DNA of 64,000 bases from Gemmiger formicilis (lineage in GTDB: Bacteria; Bacillota; Clostridia; Oscillospirales; Ruminococcaceae). Of the stretch, positions 1 through 8,592 are shown one piece after another. A program made the position numbers and the translations under genes. Where the stretch lies: positions 340,330-404,329 of the forward strand of contig NZ_WQOH01000004.1 in assembly GCF_018784445.1 (NCBI RefSeq). The letters run 5' to 3'. The notes beneath the pieces were generated by a model. It did not search any database, was not told where the DNA came from, and was given only the letters and a program-made list of their open reading frames with translations. Every line of letters begins with the position of its first letter. Position 1 is the stretch's first letter.

Positions 1-867
1 AGCGATGAATGGATCACGACCCGCACCGGCATCTGCCAGCGCTATTACTGCACCGAAAACGAGGATGCCGCCACGCTGGCCATCACCGCCGCCCGTCAGG
101 CCCTGACACACAGCGGTCTGACGGTAAACGACATTGCCTGCTGTGTTGTGGCAACGCTCTCGGCCCCAACGGCCACCCCAAGCATTGCCTGCCGCGTACA
201 GGCTGCCTTGGGTCTGCCGGAAGACCGGCCTGCCTTTGATGTGAATGCGGCTTGTTCGGGCTTTATTTATGCCGCCGCCGCGGCCCACGGGCTTCTGAAC
301 ACGCTGGGCGGGCGGTATGCGCTGGTCATTGGCTGTGAGGCACTCTCCCGTATGGTGGATCCGACCGACCGCACGACCTGTGTATTATTTGGCGATGGCG
401 CGGGTGCGGCTATTTTTGAGCTGGCCGAAAATGTACCGTTCGCCGTAACTTTAGGCGCACGGGGCAGTGAAGCAATCCGCGCAGGCGGCCCTGCGGCCCG
501 CGATACCGCACCGATCACGATGGACGGCAAGGCTGTTTTCCGCTTTGCCGTGGAGGCTATGCCGCGCTGTCTGCAAGCCGTGCTGGACCGCAGCCAAAAA
601 ACATTGGCTGACCTGGACTGGGTAGTCTGCCACCAGGCCAACAGCCGCATAATTGACCATTGTGTCAAAAGCTTACACGCAGAACCGTCAAAATTTTACA
701 AAAACATAAGCCGTCACGGCAACACCAGTGCTGCCAGCATCCCGATTGCCCTGCATGAAATGGCGGAAAGTGATTTGCTGCGCCCCGGCCAGACGCTGGC
801 CTGCATCGGCTTTGGCGGCGGGCTGACATGGGGCGGGATGCTGCTGACGTATGAGGGTAGAAAATGA
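1..867 (+). CDS. fabH: 3-oxoacyl-ACP synthase III, 5' end cut off
   Basis: Beta-ketoacyl-ACP synthase III starts type II fatty-acid synthesis by condensing acetyl-CoA (or a branched starter) with malonyl-ACP in the cytoplasm. The frame is open from base 1 and begins with SDEWITTRTG, a FabH motif normally about 30 residues in, so only the very N-terminus is outside the window. The catalytic triad is visible: Cys in NAACSGF, His in VCHQANSRI and Asn in SRHGNTSAAS. The stop overlaps the fabK start as ATGA, which implies translational coupling. It is the first visible gene of the fab operon. Confidence 0.95.
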   Translation, partial: SDEWITTRTGICQRYYCTENEDAATLAITAARQALTHSGLTVNDIACCVVATLSAPTATPSIACRVQAALGLPEDRPAFDVNAACSGFIYAAAAAHGLLNTLGGRYALVIGCEALSRMVDPTDRTTCVLFGDGAGAAIFELAENVPFAVTLGARGSEAIRAGGPAARDTAPITMDGKAVFRFAVEAMPRCLQAVLDRSQKTLADLDWVVCHQANSRIIDHCVKSLHAEPSKFYKNISRHGNTSAASIPIALHEMAESDLLRPGQTLACIGFGGGLTWGGMLLTYEGRK

Positions 868-1805
868 AGCTGCTCAATGAAATTTTAGGTACAAAATATC
901 CCATTATACAGGGCGGCATGGCCAATATCGCCACGGGCGAGTTTGCCGCTGCCTGTTCCAATGCTGGGGCGCTGGGGCTGATCGGCTCCGGCGGCATGGA
1001 CGCGGATTCCCTGCGGGAAAACATCCGCCGCTGCCGCGCCCTGACCGATAAGCCCTTTGGCGTGAACATCATGCTGATGCACCCGCAGGCGGATGAATTT
1101 GCCAAAATCGTGGTGGAAGAGGGCGTAAAGATCGTCACCACCGGGGCGGGAAATCCGGGGAAGTACATGGCCGCCTGGAAAGCAGCCGACATCACGGTCA
1201 TCCCCGTGGTGGCGGCGGCCATTTTGGCCAAACATCTGGAACCCCTCGGCATTGACGCCGTTATTGCCGAGGGTACCGAGAGCGGCGGTCACGTGGGTGA
1301 GATGACAACGATGGCACTTGTCCCGCAGGTCGTCGATGCCGTCCATGTGCCTGTCATTGCTGCGGGCGGCATTGCCGATGGGCGCGGGTTGGCTGCAGCG
1401 CTGGCATTGGGGGCGTGCGGTGTGCAGGTCGGTACCTGTCTGCTGGCAAGCACCGAGTGCCCGATCCACGAAAACTATAAAGCGGCCCTGTTGAAGGCCC
1501 GCGACAGCGATACCATCGTGACCGGGCGCATCAGCGGGACCCCTGTGCGCGTACTGAAAAACCGCATGAGCCGCGAGTACGTCCGCCAGGAAAAGGCCGG
1601 GGCTGACAAAATGGCGCTGGAACGCTTTACTTTAGGCAGTCTGCGCAAGGCTGTGTTTGACGGCGACACCGAGAGTGGCAGCCTGATGGCCGGACAGGCT
1701 GCAGGGCTGCTGCACGAAGTCCGCCCGGTGGAAGAAATCTTTGCCTTGATGGTAAACGATGCCAAAAACTGCATTGGTGGGCTGCACAAGGAGATCACCT
1801 TATGA
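864..1805 (+). CDS. fabK: enoyl-ACP reductase II, FMN-dependent
   Basis: This 313-residue TIM-barrel flavoprotein of the nitronate monooxygenase/FabK family catalyses the last reduction of each fatty-acid elongation cycle, trans-2-enoyl-ACP to acyl-ACP. The N-terminus [19 protein letters not shown] and the later [11 protein letters not shown] and [10 protein letters not shown] motifs form the FMN and phosphate site typical of FabK. It replaces the triclosan-sensitive FabI, and no fabI is present in this window. It overlaps fabH by 4 bases and fabD by 4 bases (ATGA type). The neighbourhood makes FabK much more likely than a nitronate monooxygenase. Confidence 0.94.
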   Translation: MKLLNEILGTKYPIIQGGMANIATGEFAAACSNAGALGLIGSGGMDADSLRENIRRCRALTDKPFGVNIMLMHPQADEFAKIVVEEGVKIVTTGAGNPGKYMAAWKAADITVIPVVAAAILAKHLEPLGIDAVIAEGTESGGHVGEMTTMALVPQVVDAVHVPVIAAGGIADGRGLAAALALGACGVQVGTCLLASTECPIHENYKAALLKARDSDTIVTGRISGTPVRVLKNRMSREYVRQEKAGADKMALERFTLGSLRKAVFDGDTESGSLMAGQAAGLLHEVRPVEEIFALMVNDAKNCIGGLHKEITL

Positions 1806-2740
1806 AACTAGCATTTTTATACGCCGGGCAGGGCAGCCAGCACGTCGGCATGGGCCAGGACCTTTACGAGACTTTCCCGGCTTTCCGCGCCGCTTTTGAC
1901 GAAGCCGACGCGGCGGTGGATTTTGATTTGAAAGAAGTCTGCTTTACCGACGCAGCAGGCGTATTGAACGAGACCCAATACACCCAGCCCTGCATGACGG
2001 CGTTTGCCGCTGGCCTTACTGCCGTACTGCGGGAGGCAGGTGTCACACCGGATTATGCGGCGGGGCTGTCACTGGGGGAGTATTCCGCCCTGACCTGCGC
2101 GGGGGTGTTCGATGTGCAGACCGCAGTCGCTTTAACCGCTTTCCGTGGTAAGGCAATGGCGGCGGCTGCGGCTGGGCGCACCTGCGGGATGACAGCCGTT
2201 TTAGGGCTGGACGAAGCACCCCTCCAGGCATGCTGCAATGCAGCTGCCGACAAAGGCGTTGTGCAGATCTGCAACTACAACTGCCCCGGCCAGCTGGTCA
2301 TTGGCGGTGACAAAGCCGCTGTGGACGAAGCTGCCGCGCTGGCGCTTGCTGCCGGGGCACGGCGCTGCCTGCCGCTGAATGTCAGCGGCCCTTTCCATAC
2401 CTCATTGATGCACCCGGCCGGGGATGCACTGCGGGAAAAATTTAAGGCTACCCACTTTGCGCCGATGCAGTTCCCGGTGCTGTTCAACTGCTTGGGACAC
2501 GAGAGGGAGGCAGCCGACACCATTGCCGCACTGCTGGAAAAACAGGTGCAGTCCGGCGTGCGTTGGGAAGCGACCGTCCGCCGTCTGGCAGAATTGGGCG
2601 TGGACACTGCCATTGAGATCGGCCCCGGCAGGGCGTTGACCGGGTTTGTCAAAAAGACTGTGGGAAGTGCCATCTCGTGCTACCCGGTGGAAACTGCCAC
2701 GCAGCTGCAACAGCTGCTGCGCACCCTGAAAGGAGCCTGA
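1802..2740 (+). CDS. fabD: malonyl-CoA:ACP transacylase
   Basis: FabD moves malonyl groups from CoA to acyl carrier protein to supply elongation. It is 312 residues long, the usual length. The N-terminal FLYAGQGSQ motif and the nucleophile elbow [10 protein letters not shown] with the active Ser are clear. The elbow has Leu where many FabDs have His (GHSxGE), a variant I recall from other clostridial enzymes. The later SGPFHTSLM supplies the catalytic His. The start overlaps fabK by 4 bases, and fabG follows after 2 bases. Confidence 0.95.
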   Translation: MKLAFLYAGQGSQHVGMGQDLYETFPAFRAAFDEADAAVDFDLKEVCFTDAAGVLNETQYTQPCMTAFAAGLTAVLREAGVTPDYAAGLSLGEYSALTCAGVFDVQTAVALTAFRGKAMAAAAAGRTCGMTAVLGLDEAPLQACCNAAADKGVVQICNYNCPGQLVIGGDKAAVDEAAALALAAGARRCLPLNVSGPFHTSLMHPAGDALREKFKATHFAPMQFPVLFNCLGHEREAADTIAALLEKQVQSGVRWEATVRRLAELGVDTAIEIGPGRALTGFVKKTVGSAISCYPVETATQLQQLLRTLKGA

Positions 2741-2742
2741 CC

Positions 2743-3495
2743 ATGCCGCAAACCGAAAACTTGCGCCGTGCCGCCCTGATTACGGGCGGGGCCAAAGGCA
2801 TTGGCCGTGCCATTTGCCTGGCTTTGGCCGAAAACGGCATGAACATTGCCGTCAACTATGCCGGCAGCGCTGCCGCTGCCGAGGAAACGGCCGCAGCCTG
2901 CCGCGCCCTTGGTGTGCAGGCTATCACACTGCAGGCGGACGTGCGCAGCCCCGAAGCATGTCAGAAACTGGTAGAAGACACCGCGGCCGCTTTTGGGCGG
3001 ATCGATGTGCTTGTCAACAACGCCGGCATTACCGCCGACAAATTGCTTCTGCGCATGACCGAAGCCGATTTTGACAACGTGCTTGCCACCAACCTGAAAG
3101 GGGCGTTTTTCTGCACCAAAGCGGCCTGCCGCTTTATGATGCACCAGCGATATGGGCGCATCATCAGCGTCAGCAGCGTTGTCGGTCTGCACGGCAACGC
3201 GGGTCAGGCCAACTACGCGGCCAGCAAGGCGGGACTGATCGGCCTGACGAAAAGCACTGCCAAAGAGTATGCTGCCCGCAATATCACCGCCAACGCCGTG
3301 GCTCCCGGCTTTATTGCAACGGATATGACCGCCGTGTTATCAGAACCAGCCCGTGCCGCAGCGGAAGCAGCCATCCCGGCAGGCAAAATCGGCCATGCCG
3401 AGGATGTTGCAGCGGCGGTGGCTTTTCTGGCAGGGGAGCAGGCCGGATACATTACCGGCCAGGTCCTTTGCGTTGACGGCGGAATGGGAATGTGA
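2743..3495 (+). CDS. fabG: 3-oxoacyl-ACP reductase (SDR family)
   Basis: FabG is the NADPH-dependent ketoreductase of the elongation cycle. The 250-residue protein has the SDR cofactor motif TGGAKGIG, the NNAG motif, and a Ser-Tyr-Lys catalytic set (SVSSVVG then YAASK). It ends with the C-terminal GQVLCVDGG motif common to FabG. The ATG at 2743 was chosen because an AGGAG site lies at 2731-2735. An upstream in-frame ATG would run far into fabD and has no matching site. It is an operon member between fabD and fabF. Confidence 0.95.
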   Translation: MPQTENLRRAALITGGAKGIGRAICLALAENGMNIAVNYAGSAAAAEETAAACRALGVQAITLQADVRSPEACQKLVEDTAAAFGRIDVLVNNAGITADKLLLRMTEADFDNVLATNLKGAFFCTKAACRFMMHQRYGRIISVSSVVGLHGNAGQANYAASKAGLIGLTKSTAKEYAARNITANAVAPGFIATDMTAVLSEPARAAAEAAIPAGKIGHAEDVAAAVAFLAGEQAGYITGQVLCVDGGMGM

Positions 3496-3503
3496 GGTGT
3501 GCA

Positions 3504-4754
3504 ATGGACACAAAAAAGAAACGCCGGGTCGTTATCACCGGCCTTGGCACGGTAAATCCTACCGGCAATACCGTGGCTGAAAGCTGGGCCGCTGTTAAGG
3601 CTGGCCGCTGCGCCGTTGGGCCGATCACCGCTTTTGATGCGACCGATTTTAAGGTAAAGCTGGCCGCAGAGGTCAAGGATTTTGACCCCGCCGAACGTAT
3701 CGACAAACGTGAAGCCCGCAAAATGGCGCGCTTTACCCAGTTCGCCGTGGCCGCCGCTGAGGAAGCGGTTCGGGACAGCGGTCTTGCACTGGAAGAAATC
3801 GACCGCGCACGGTTCGGTGTTATCCTTTCCAGCGGCATCGGCGGCCTGCCCACGATCGAGGAAGAACACACCCGCGGCCAGCAGCGTGGCTTTGAAAAAG
3901 TCAGTCCCTATTTTGTCCCCATGGCCATTGGCAATATGGCGGCGGGGCAGATTGCCATCCGTTTTGGCTTGCAGGGCATGTGCAGCTGCCCCACCACCGC
4001 CTGTGCAGGCGGTACCAATGCGATCGGCGATGCGTTCCATCGTATCCGCGATGGGTACGAGGACCGTATGCTCTGCGGCGGCAGCGAAAGCTGCATCAGC
4101 CCGCTGGGCGTGGGCGGCTTTGCCAGCATGAAAGCCCTTTGCACGGCGGACGACCCGGCCCGGGCCTCGATTCCTTTTGATGCCCGCCGCAGCGGCTTTG
4201 TGATGGGCGAGGGCAGCGGCGTACTGCTGCTGGAAGAGTTGGAAGCTGCCCGGGTACGCGGTGCCAAAATTTATGCCGAGGTCGTAGGCTACGGTGCCAA
4301 CTGCGATGCTTACCACTTTACTGCCCCGGCCCCGGGCGGCGCAGGCGGTGCGGCCTGTATGCAGCTGGCGCTGGCCGATGGCGAGGTAATGCCTGAACAG
4401 ATCGGCTACATCAACGCCCACGGAACGTCCACTCACCTGAATGACAGCTGCGAGACAGCGGCCATCAAAACGGTGTTCGGCGACCATGCGTACAAGCTGG
4501 CCGTGTCTTCTACCAAGTCGATGACCGGTCATTTGCTGGGCGGCGCCGGCGGGGTAGAGGGCGTATTCACCGCGCTGGCCCTGCACGATGCCTTTTTGCC
4601 CGCCACTGTCAATTTGCAGGAGCCGGACCCGGAGCTGGATCTGGACTATATCCCCAACCAGGGTCGCGCGGCGCAGGTGGAGTATGCCATGAGCGATAGT
4701 CTGGGCTTTGGCGGCCATAACGCCTGCGTGGTATTCAAACGCTGGGAGGGATGA
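3504..4754 (+). CDS. fabF: 3-oxoacyl-ACP synthase II
   Basis: FabF is the elongating condensing enzyme that joins malonyl-ACP to growing acyl-ACP. The roughly 416-residue thiolase-fold protein shows the Cys-His-His triad: Cys in TTACAGGTNA, His in NAHGTSTHLND and His in SMTGHLLGGAGG. The ATG at 3504 follows GAGGTG closely. A GTG at 3492 in the same frame would add four residues and cannot be excluded. The stop overlaps the fabZ start by 4 bases. Confidence 0.94.
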   Translation: MDTKKKRRVVITGLGTVNPTGNTVAESWAAVKAGRCAVGPITAFDATDFKVKLAAEVKDFDPAERIDKREARKMARFTQFAVAAAEEAVRDSGLALEEIDRARFGVILSSGIGGLPTIEEEHTRGQQRGFEKVSPYFVPMAIGNMAAGQIAIRFGLQGMCSCPTTACAGGTNAIGDAFHRIRDGYEDRMLCGGSESCISPLGVGGFASMKALCTADDPARASIPFDARRSGFVMGEGSGVLLLEELEAARVRGAKIYAEVVGYGANCDAYHFTAPAPGGAGGAACMQLALADGEVMPEQIGYINAHGTSTHLNDSCETAAIKTVFGDHAYKLAVSSTKSMTGHLLGGAGGVEGVFTALALHDAFLPATVNLQEPDPELDLDYIPNQGRAAQVEYAMSDSLGFGGHNACVVFKRWEG

Positions 4755-5215
4755 GGATGAACTGTACGCCAAATGAACCGCCCCGGACCATGACCGCGGC
4801 AGAAATCGAAAAGATTCTGCCGCACCGCTATCCGTTTGCTTTGGTGGATAAGATTCTGGACTACACCCCCGGCCAATGGGCACGGGGCGTCAAATGCGTG
4901 ACCCGTACGGAACCGTTTTTTGAGGGGCACTTCCCGGGACACCCCGTTATGCCCGGTGTGCTGATCCTGGAAGCGCTGGCCCAAACCGGAGCGGTAGCCG
5001 CGTTAAGCCTGCCGGAAAACCGCGGCAAGCTCGCCCTGTTCGGCGGCGTAAAAAACGCCCGCTTCCGCCGTCAGGTCATACCCGGCGATGTGCTGACATT
5101 GGAATGCGAGCTGATAGAACAGCATGGCCCGGTAGGCATCGGCAAGGCCACCGCATGGGTGGATGGCGTGCGCGCGGCCAACGCCGAGCTGACGTTTGTT
5201 CTCACGGATGCCTGA
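4751..5215 (+). CDS. fabZ: 3-hydroxyacyl-ACP dehydratase
   Basis: FabZ dehydrates 3-hydroxyacyl-ACP to trans-2-enoyl-ACP. The 154-residue hot-dog-fold protein has the HRYPFALVDKI entry motif and the catalytic helix GHFPGHPVMPGVLILEALAQ with its active His and Glu. A GGGAGGG site precedes the ATG at 4751; a second ATG at 4757 is possible. This is the last enzyme of the operon here. The accB, accC, accD and accA genes that often follow fabZ in clostridia are absent, and a MarR regulator comes instead. Confidence 0.94.
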   Translation: MRMNCTPNEPPRTMTAAEIEKILPHRYPFALVDKILDYTPGQWARGVKCVTRTEPFFEGHFPGHPVMPGVLILEALAQTGAVAALSLPENRGKLALFGGVKNARFRRQVIPGDVLTLECELIEQHGPVGIGKATAWVDGVRAANAELTFVLTDA

Positions 5216-5239
5216 GGGCTGGTTTTGCATGGCGGAATG

Positions 5240-5248
5240 TGCTATAAT
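5240..5248 (+). promoter_or_regulatory. extended -10 promoter of the MarR gene
   Basis: TGCTATAAT is a perfect extended -10 (TGnTATAAT). It lies just after fabZ and 32 bases before the regulator start, with a GGGGG ribosome site between. No good -35 is seen, as usual for extended -10 promoters. It suggests the regulator can be made independently of the fab operon. Confidence 0.6.
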
Positions 5249-5279
5249 AAAACCACTAACCTACAGGGGGATTCTCGCT

Positions 5280-5723
5280 ATGCTGGACCAGACATTCGGA
5301 CGGGTATATACCAAATTCAAACTGCATTTTTATAAGCAGATCTTCAGTCGATTCGAGGACCGCGAAGCCACGCTGACGACGGTAGAATCTTTCTGCATGG
5401 AAGTCATCATGGCATTGGGCGAACCTACGATTGCGCAGTTCAGCCACATGATGAATCTTTCTACCCCCAATGCCGCCTATAAAATCAACTCGCTGGTCAA
5501 AAAAGGCTATGTAGAGCGCATCCAGTCCACCACCGACAAGCGGGAATACCGCCTGCGCCCGACCCAAAAGTACATTGATTACTATAACATCAGCTATTCC
5601 TATTTGCACCTGGTCATGGAGCGCGCTAAACAACGCTTCACTCCTGATGACTTGGCTAAATTGGAGGAAATGCTGCAAGTCGTCTCCGATGAACTGATGC
5701 CGGAGATTCAACTGCCTAAATAA
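5280..5723 (+). CDS. MarR-family transcriptional regulator, FabT-like by context
   Basis: A 147-residue winged-helix regulator. Residues ~40-100 carry the MarR helix-turn-helix and wing (TIAQFSHMMNLSTPNAAYKI, then LVKKGYVERI and TTDKREYRLR). FabT, a MarR protein that senses acyl-ACP and represses fab operons in other Firmicutes, usually sits in front of fabH. Here the gene directly follows fabZ, so a role in fatty-acid control is inferred from position only. The ATG at 5280 was chosen for its AGGGGG site; upstream in-frame starts fall inside fabZ. Confidence 0.85.
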   Translation: MLDQTFGRVYTKFKLHFYKQIFSRFEDREATLTTVESFCMEVIMALGEPTIAQFSHMMNLSTPNAAYKINSLVKKGYVERIQSTTDKREYRLRPTQKYIDYYNISYSYLHLVMERAKQRFTPDDLAKLEEMLQVVSDELMPEIQLPK

Positions 5724-5874
5724 TTATACCAATTCTAAAATCGTCTGCGATGGCGACCCAAACCCGCAATTGGTAAGCCGGGCAGAGGAAAGTTATCTGC
5801 CGGTCAGCTTACAAAGCGGCGAGCAAGTTGTTGCAGGTTCCGAAGAACAGCAGCCAGCAGAAAAAGCAATATAA
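5719..5874 (+). other. orphan open frame, possible gene remnant
   Basis: After the MarR stop, a different frame stays open for about 50 codons and reads like coding sequence (..SKIVCDGDPNPQ.. then ..LVSRAEESYL..), ending at TAA 5872-5874. It has no start codon or ribosome site and I recognise no family. It may be the tail of a decayed gene or chance. Confidence 0.25.
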
Positions 5875-5925
5875 AAATAGCCACCTGAGATTCCGAAGGT
5901 TCCCGGATTTCAGATGGCTATTTCT
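5874..5925. terminator. bidirectional terminator
   Basis: AAATAGCCA and TGGCTATTT form the outer stem, with CTGAGAT and ATTTCAG extending it inward and A/T runs on both sides. It sits between the rightward MarR gene and the leftward cupin gene. The 92 bases from here to 6018 hold nothing else I can identify. Confidence 0.75.
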
Positions 5926-6017
5926 TATATTTGTTTAGCACTCCCGCATTCTTGCAAGGAGGGAAAATTTTGCATTGGTTTCAGTGCATTTTTGCGGTAT
6001 TGATGATCCTGTGTTTA

Positions 6018-6770
6018 TCACTGCAGCTCCTTATAGGTTTCTTCCTGCACCGGCTCGCACCACTCGTTAGAGGTGCCTTCGCCGGGCACTTCCACTGCCA
6101 GATGAGAGAACCAGCAATCGGGTGCAGCACCGTGCCAGTGCTTGACCTCCGGGGGAATGTTCACCACATCGCCCGGATGCAGCTCCTGCGGCGCTTTGCC
6201 CCATTCCTGATAGTAGCCCCGGCCTGCCACGCAGACAAGGATCTGCCCACCGCCCTTTGCGGCATGGTGGATGTGCCAGTTGTTCCGGCAGCCCGGCTCA
6301 AAGGTGACGTTGTAAATGCCAACCTGTGCGGTGGACAGGGGGGCCAGATAGCTTTTTCCGCTGAAATACTGTGCAAAACCGTCGTTGGATGCACCGATGG
6401 GGAACACCATTTCACTCTGGTGCTTTGCCTTGGCATCCTCTGCAGCGTCCTCTGCCCAGACTTCCTTTGCCATGCGGAAAGCCGCCCACGCCTTGGGCCA
6501 GCCTGCATAAAATGCCGCATGGGTCAGGATCTCTGCAATCTCAGTCCGGGTAATACCGTTGTTTTTCGCTGCCGTCAGGTGATACCGAAACGAGGAGTCC
6601 GTCAGTCCCTGCGCCATCAGTGCCACCACCGTCACAAGGCTGCGGTCCCGGAGGGAGAGTTTATCCTCTCGGCTCCACACCTGTCCGAATAGTACCTCGT
6701 CGTTAAGTTCCGCAAATTTGGGCGCAAATTCGCCCAGAGCATCCCGCCCTGCTGTCTGTTTCACTGCCAT
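6018..6770 (-). CDS. carboxymuconolactone decarboxylase-like / cupin fusion protein
   Basis: A 250-residue two-domain protein. Residues ~1-110 match the carboxymuconolactone decarboxylase/AhpD-like helical family (SLRDRSLVTVVALMAQG, then ITRTEIAEILTHAAFYAGWP). Residues ~120-240 form a cupin barrel with metal-site histidines in NNWHIHHA and VKHWHGAA. Such fusions are common in anaerobes and are usually of unproven function, perhaps handling peroxides or reactive carbonyls. Its start overlaps the stop of the upstream flavoprotein gene by one base (TAATG), so the two are translated together. No Cys pair is seen in the AhpD part, so peroxidase activity is doubtful. Confidence 0.85.
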   Translation of the reverse strand: MAVKQTAGRDALGEFAPKFAELNDEVLFGQVWSREDKLSLRDRSLVTVVALMAQGLTDSSFRYHLTAAKNNGITRTEIAEILTHAAFYAGWPKAWAAFRMAKEVWAEDAAEDAKAKHQSEMVFPIGASNDGFAQYFSGKSYLAPLSTAQVGIYNVTFEPGCRNNWHIHHAAKGGGQILVCVAGRGYYQEWGKAPQELHPGDVVNIPPEVKHWHGAAPDCWFSHLAVEVPGEGTSNEWCEPVQEETYKELQ

Positions 6771-7309
6771 TATACGTTCCTCCCCATCTCGTAAGCCTGT
6801 GCCATGGCAGAGGTGTTCCGCACCGCACCCGGCTCGTAAACACCACCTGCTACAAGGACTCCCTTTTCCGCGGCACCTTCCACACAGTCTGCATAGCCCC
6901 GGAAGCAGGCCAGCGTAGTGTCCGCAGAGGCTTTTTCCTCGTCTGCCATGGTGGTGATGTAGTAAAATTCCTTGTCTTTGACCTCAAGCCACCGTGCCAC
7001 GGTACGGTCGATCACTGTCTTCAACTGGGCACTGATGGAGTAGAAGTATACCGGGCTTGCCAGCACAATGACATCGGCATCGATCATCTTTTGCAGGATG
7101 TCTGCCATATCATCCTTGTGGACGCAGGCTCCACCGTGGGTGCTGCAGTAGTAGCAGCCGGAACAGGGAGCTACCTTTTTCTCAGCGACCCGGATCTTTT
7201 CTGCTTTGTGCCCGGCATCCTGTGCTCCACGCAGAAATTCATCGCATAGAATATCAGAGTTACCGCCCTTCCGTGGACTGCCAGACAAAATCAATACCTT
7301 CTTGCTCAT
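6770..7309 (-). CDS. NADPH-dependent FMN reductase / flavodoxin-fold protein
   Basis: A 179-residue flavodoxin-fold oxidoreductase. The N-terminus KVLILSGSPRKGGNSDILCD is the phosphate-binding loop, CSGCYYCSTHGGACVHKDDM is the Cys-rich segment of the iron-sulfur flavoprotein/WrbA-like group, and ASPVYFYSISAQLKTVIDR is the FMN-binding turn. The start at 7309 has AGGAGGT in front; an in-frame ATG further upstream lies in the promoter. It heads a two-gene operon with the cupin fusion, driven by a MerR-type promoter. The likely role is redox stress or quinone handling, inferred from context. Confidence 0.88.
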   Translation of the reverse strand: MSKKVLILSGSPRKGGNSDILCDEFLRGAQDAGHKAEKIRVAEKKVAPCSGCYYCSTHGGACVHKDDMADILQKMIDADVIVLASPVYFYSISAQLKTVIDRTVARWLEVKDKEFYYITTMADEEKASADTTLACFRGYADCVEGAAEKGVLVAGGVYEPGAVRNTSAMAQAYEMGRNV

Positions 7310-7368
7310 AGGAACCTCCTTGACAGCGGAGTGCATCCGCATTATGGCTTTTGATAAAGTTTGATTTT

Positions 7369-7399
7369 ATCATACAACTTAAAGCGCACTTTAAGTCAA
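7369..7399 (-). promoter_or_regulatory. MerR-type promoter and operator of the flavoprotein-cupin operon
   Basis: On the minus strand, -35 TTGACT and -10 TATGAT are separated by 19 bases, the over-long spacer that MerR activators correct. The spacer is filled by a perfect palindrome, ACTTAAAGCGCACTTTAAGT at 7377-7396. The divergent merR gene starts 30 bases away, so the two are almost certainly a regulator-target pair. Confidence 0.85.
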
Positions 7400-7427
7400 G
7401 GGCTTTTTGAAAAAACGGAGGCTTCAG

Positions 7428-7730
7428 ATGATCTATACCGTAGGCGAAATGGCACAAAAGCTGGGCGTACCTGCCTCCACCCTGCGCTACTACGACAAAG
7501 AAGGGGGACTTCCCTTTGTGGAGCGTTCCTCCGGCGGCATTCGGATGTTCCGGGGAACCGACTTCGAGTGGCTGCAGGTCATCCGCTGCATGAAAAAAGC
7601 CGGAATGTCCATCAAGGATATCCGGCAGTATATTGAGTTTTCCATGCAGGGAGCTGAGCTACGATCGCTTATGTATGAAAAACGCAGTTACAGCGTATTT
7701 CAAGCCTTTGAAGTCGTCAATTTCCAATAG
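7428..7730 (+). pseudogene. MerR-family regulator, C-terminus replaced by attachment-site DNA
   Basis: The first ~75 residues are an ordinary MerR DNA-binding domain (YTVGEMAQKLGVPASTLRYY, then EWLQVIRCMKKAGMSIKDI and QYIEFSMQG). From about base 7651 the DNA becomes the same sequence that flanks the tRNA-Arg at 31.6 kb. The last ~25 residues (from GAELRSLMYEKR) are therefore not MerR protein but translated tRNA scar. The dimerisation coiled coil and effector part are missing (100 residues instead of ~120-140). The ATG at 7428 follows CGGAGG. It may be non-functional or a constitutive DNA binder. Confidence 0.85.
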
Positions 7731-7749
7731 TGGTCAAATGGTGGTCAAG
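7651..7749 (-). repeat. tRNA-Arg 5'-end attachment scar, left border of the archipelago
   Basis: From GCTGAGCTACGATCGCTTA onward this matches, with few changes, the 5' end and promoter of the tRNA-Arg gene at 31584-31680. It ends with AGTGGTCAAATGGTGGTCA (7729-7747), the arm motif found at other island borders. On the minus strand it contains the first ~20 bases of the tRNA and its upstream region, but not the rest. It interrupts merR and marks the left edge of inserted DNA. Confidence 0.8.
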
Positions 7750-7899
7750 CGTCAAGCGACATATCGACCAAGCAGGAGGGCTGATTCCGCCCAGCGTAAA
7801 TTACATTGGTAACATACGCGAAAAGATTAAGTTCATCAATCCAGAAATAGATATAATAATATTCATCGCTTTTATTATATCCCTTTAGGGTAGATTCTT

Positions 7900-8592
7900 T
7901 TACACTTTCAGCATCCTGTACCCAATGCCGATATGCGTCTGGATATACTGCGGTGAATCCGCCTCGGATTCCAGCTTTTTGCGCAGCGTAGCCATAAAAA
8001 CGCGAAGGGAAGCTACGTCATTGCCCCAGGAACTGCCCCAGACTTCGTGGGTGATATAAGTATGGGTCAACACTTTGCCGCAATTCTTGGCCATGACGCA
8101 GAGCAGCTTGTATTCGATAGGGGTCAGGTGCAGTTCCTGCCCTTTCAATGTGGCACAGCCCGCCGCAAAATCAATTTGCAAATCACCGTTGGTAAAAACA
8201 GAACTACCGGCGGCGTTTTGCAGCATCAAGATGCGGCGGAACGTTACCCGCAGCCGTGCCAGCAGCTCTTCTACCGAGAACGGCTTCGTCAGATAGTCAT
8301 CCGCGCCGCTGTCCAAGGCTTCGATTTTATCGCTGTCCTCGCTGCGGGCGCTGATAACGATGATGGGCATCGCAGACCAACTGCGAATACGGCGAATCAC
8401 CTCGATGCCGTCCAAATCAGGCAGACCAAGATCCAGCAGCATCACATCCGGCGCATGGATTGTTGCTTGTTGGAGCGCTTCTGAGGCAGTAGCCGCTGCA
8501 ATGTACTTGTAATCCTGCGTTTTCAGTGTTGTGGTAATCAGGTTGCGGATAGGCGCATCGTCCTCCACGACCAGAATCAAGGGTTTATTCAT
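7900..8592 (-). CDS. kdpE: KdpE-like OmpR-family response regulator
   Basis: A 230-residue regulator with an N-terminal receiver (LVVEDDAPIR acidic pair, phospho-Asp in VMLLDLGLPD, Lys in LTKPF) and a C-terminal winged helix (LTPIEYKLLCVMAKNCGKVL, then VFMATLRKKLE and IGIGYRM). The closest family is KdpE. Start 8592 is the ATG overlapping the kinase gene by 8 bases. It is the last gene of a leftward K+ transport operon. It probably controls the operon through the direct repeats upstream of trkH rather than a Kdp ATPase, because no kdpABC is present here. Confidence 0.88.
   Translation of the reverse strand: MNKPLILVVEDDAPIRNLITTTLKTQDYKYIAAATASEALQQATIHAPDVMLLDLGLPDLDGIEVIRRIRSWSAMPIIVISARSEDSDKIEALDSGADDYLTKPFSVEELLARLRVTFRRILMLQNAAGSSVFTNGDLQIDFAAGCATLKGQELHLTPIEYKLLCVMAKNCGKVLTHTYITHEVWGSSWGNDVASLRVFMATLRKKLESEADSPQYIQTHIGIGYRMLKV

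Noticed and set aside
3213-4883. Long minus-strand frame opposite fabG-fabF.
   Set aside because: It covers two unmistakable fab genes on the plus strand and has no recognisable domain.
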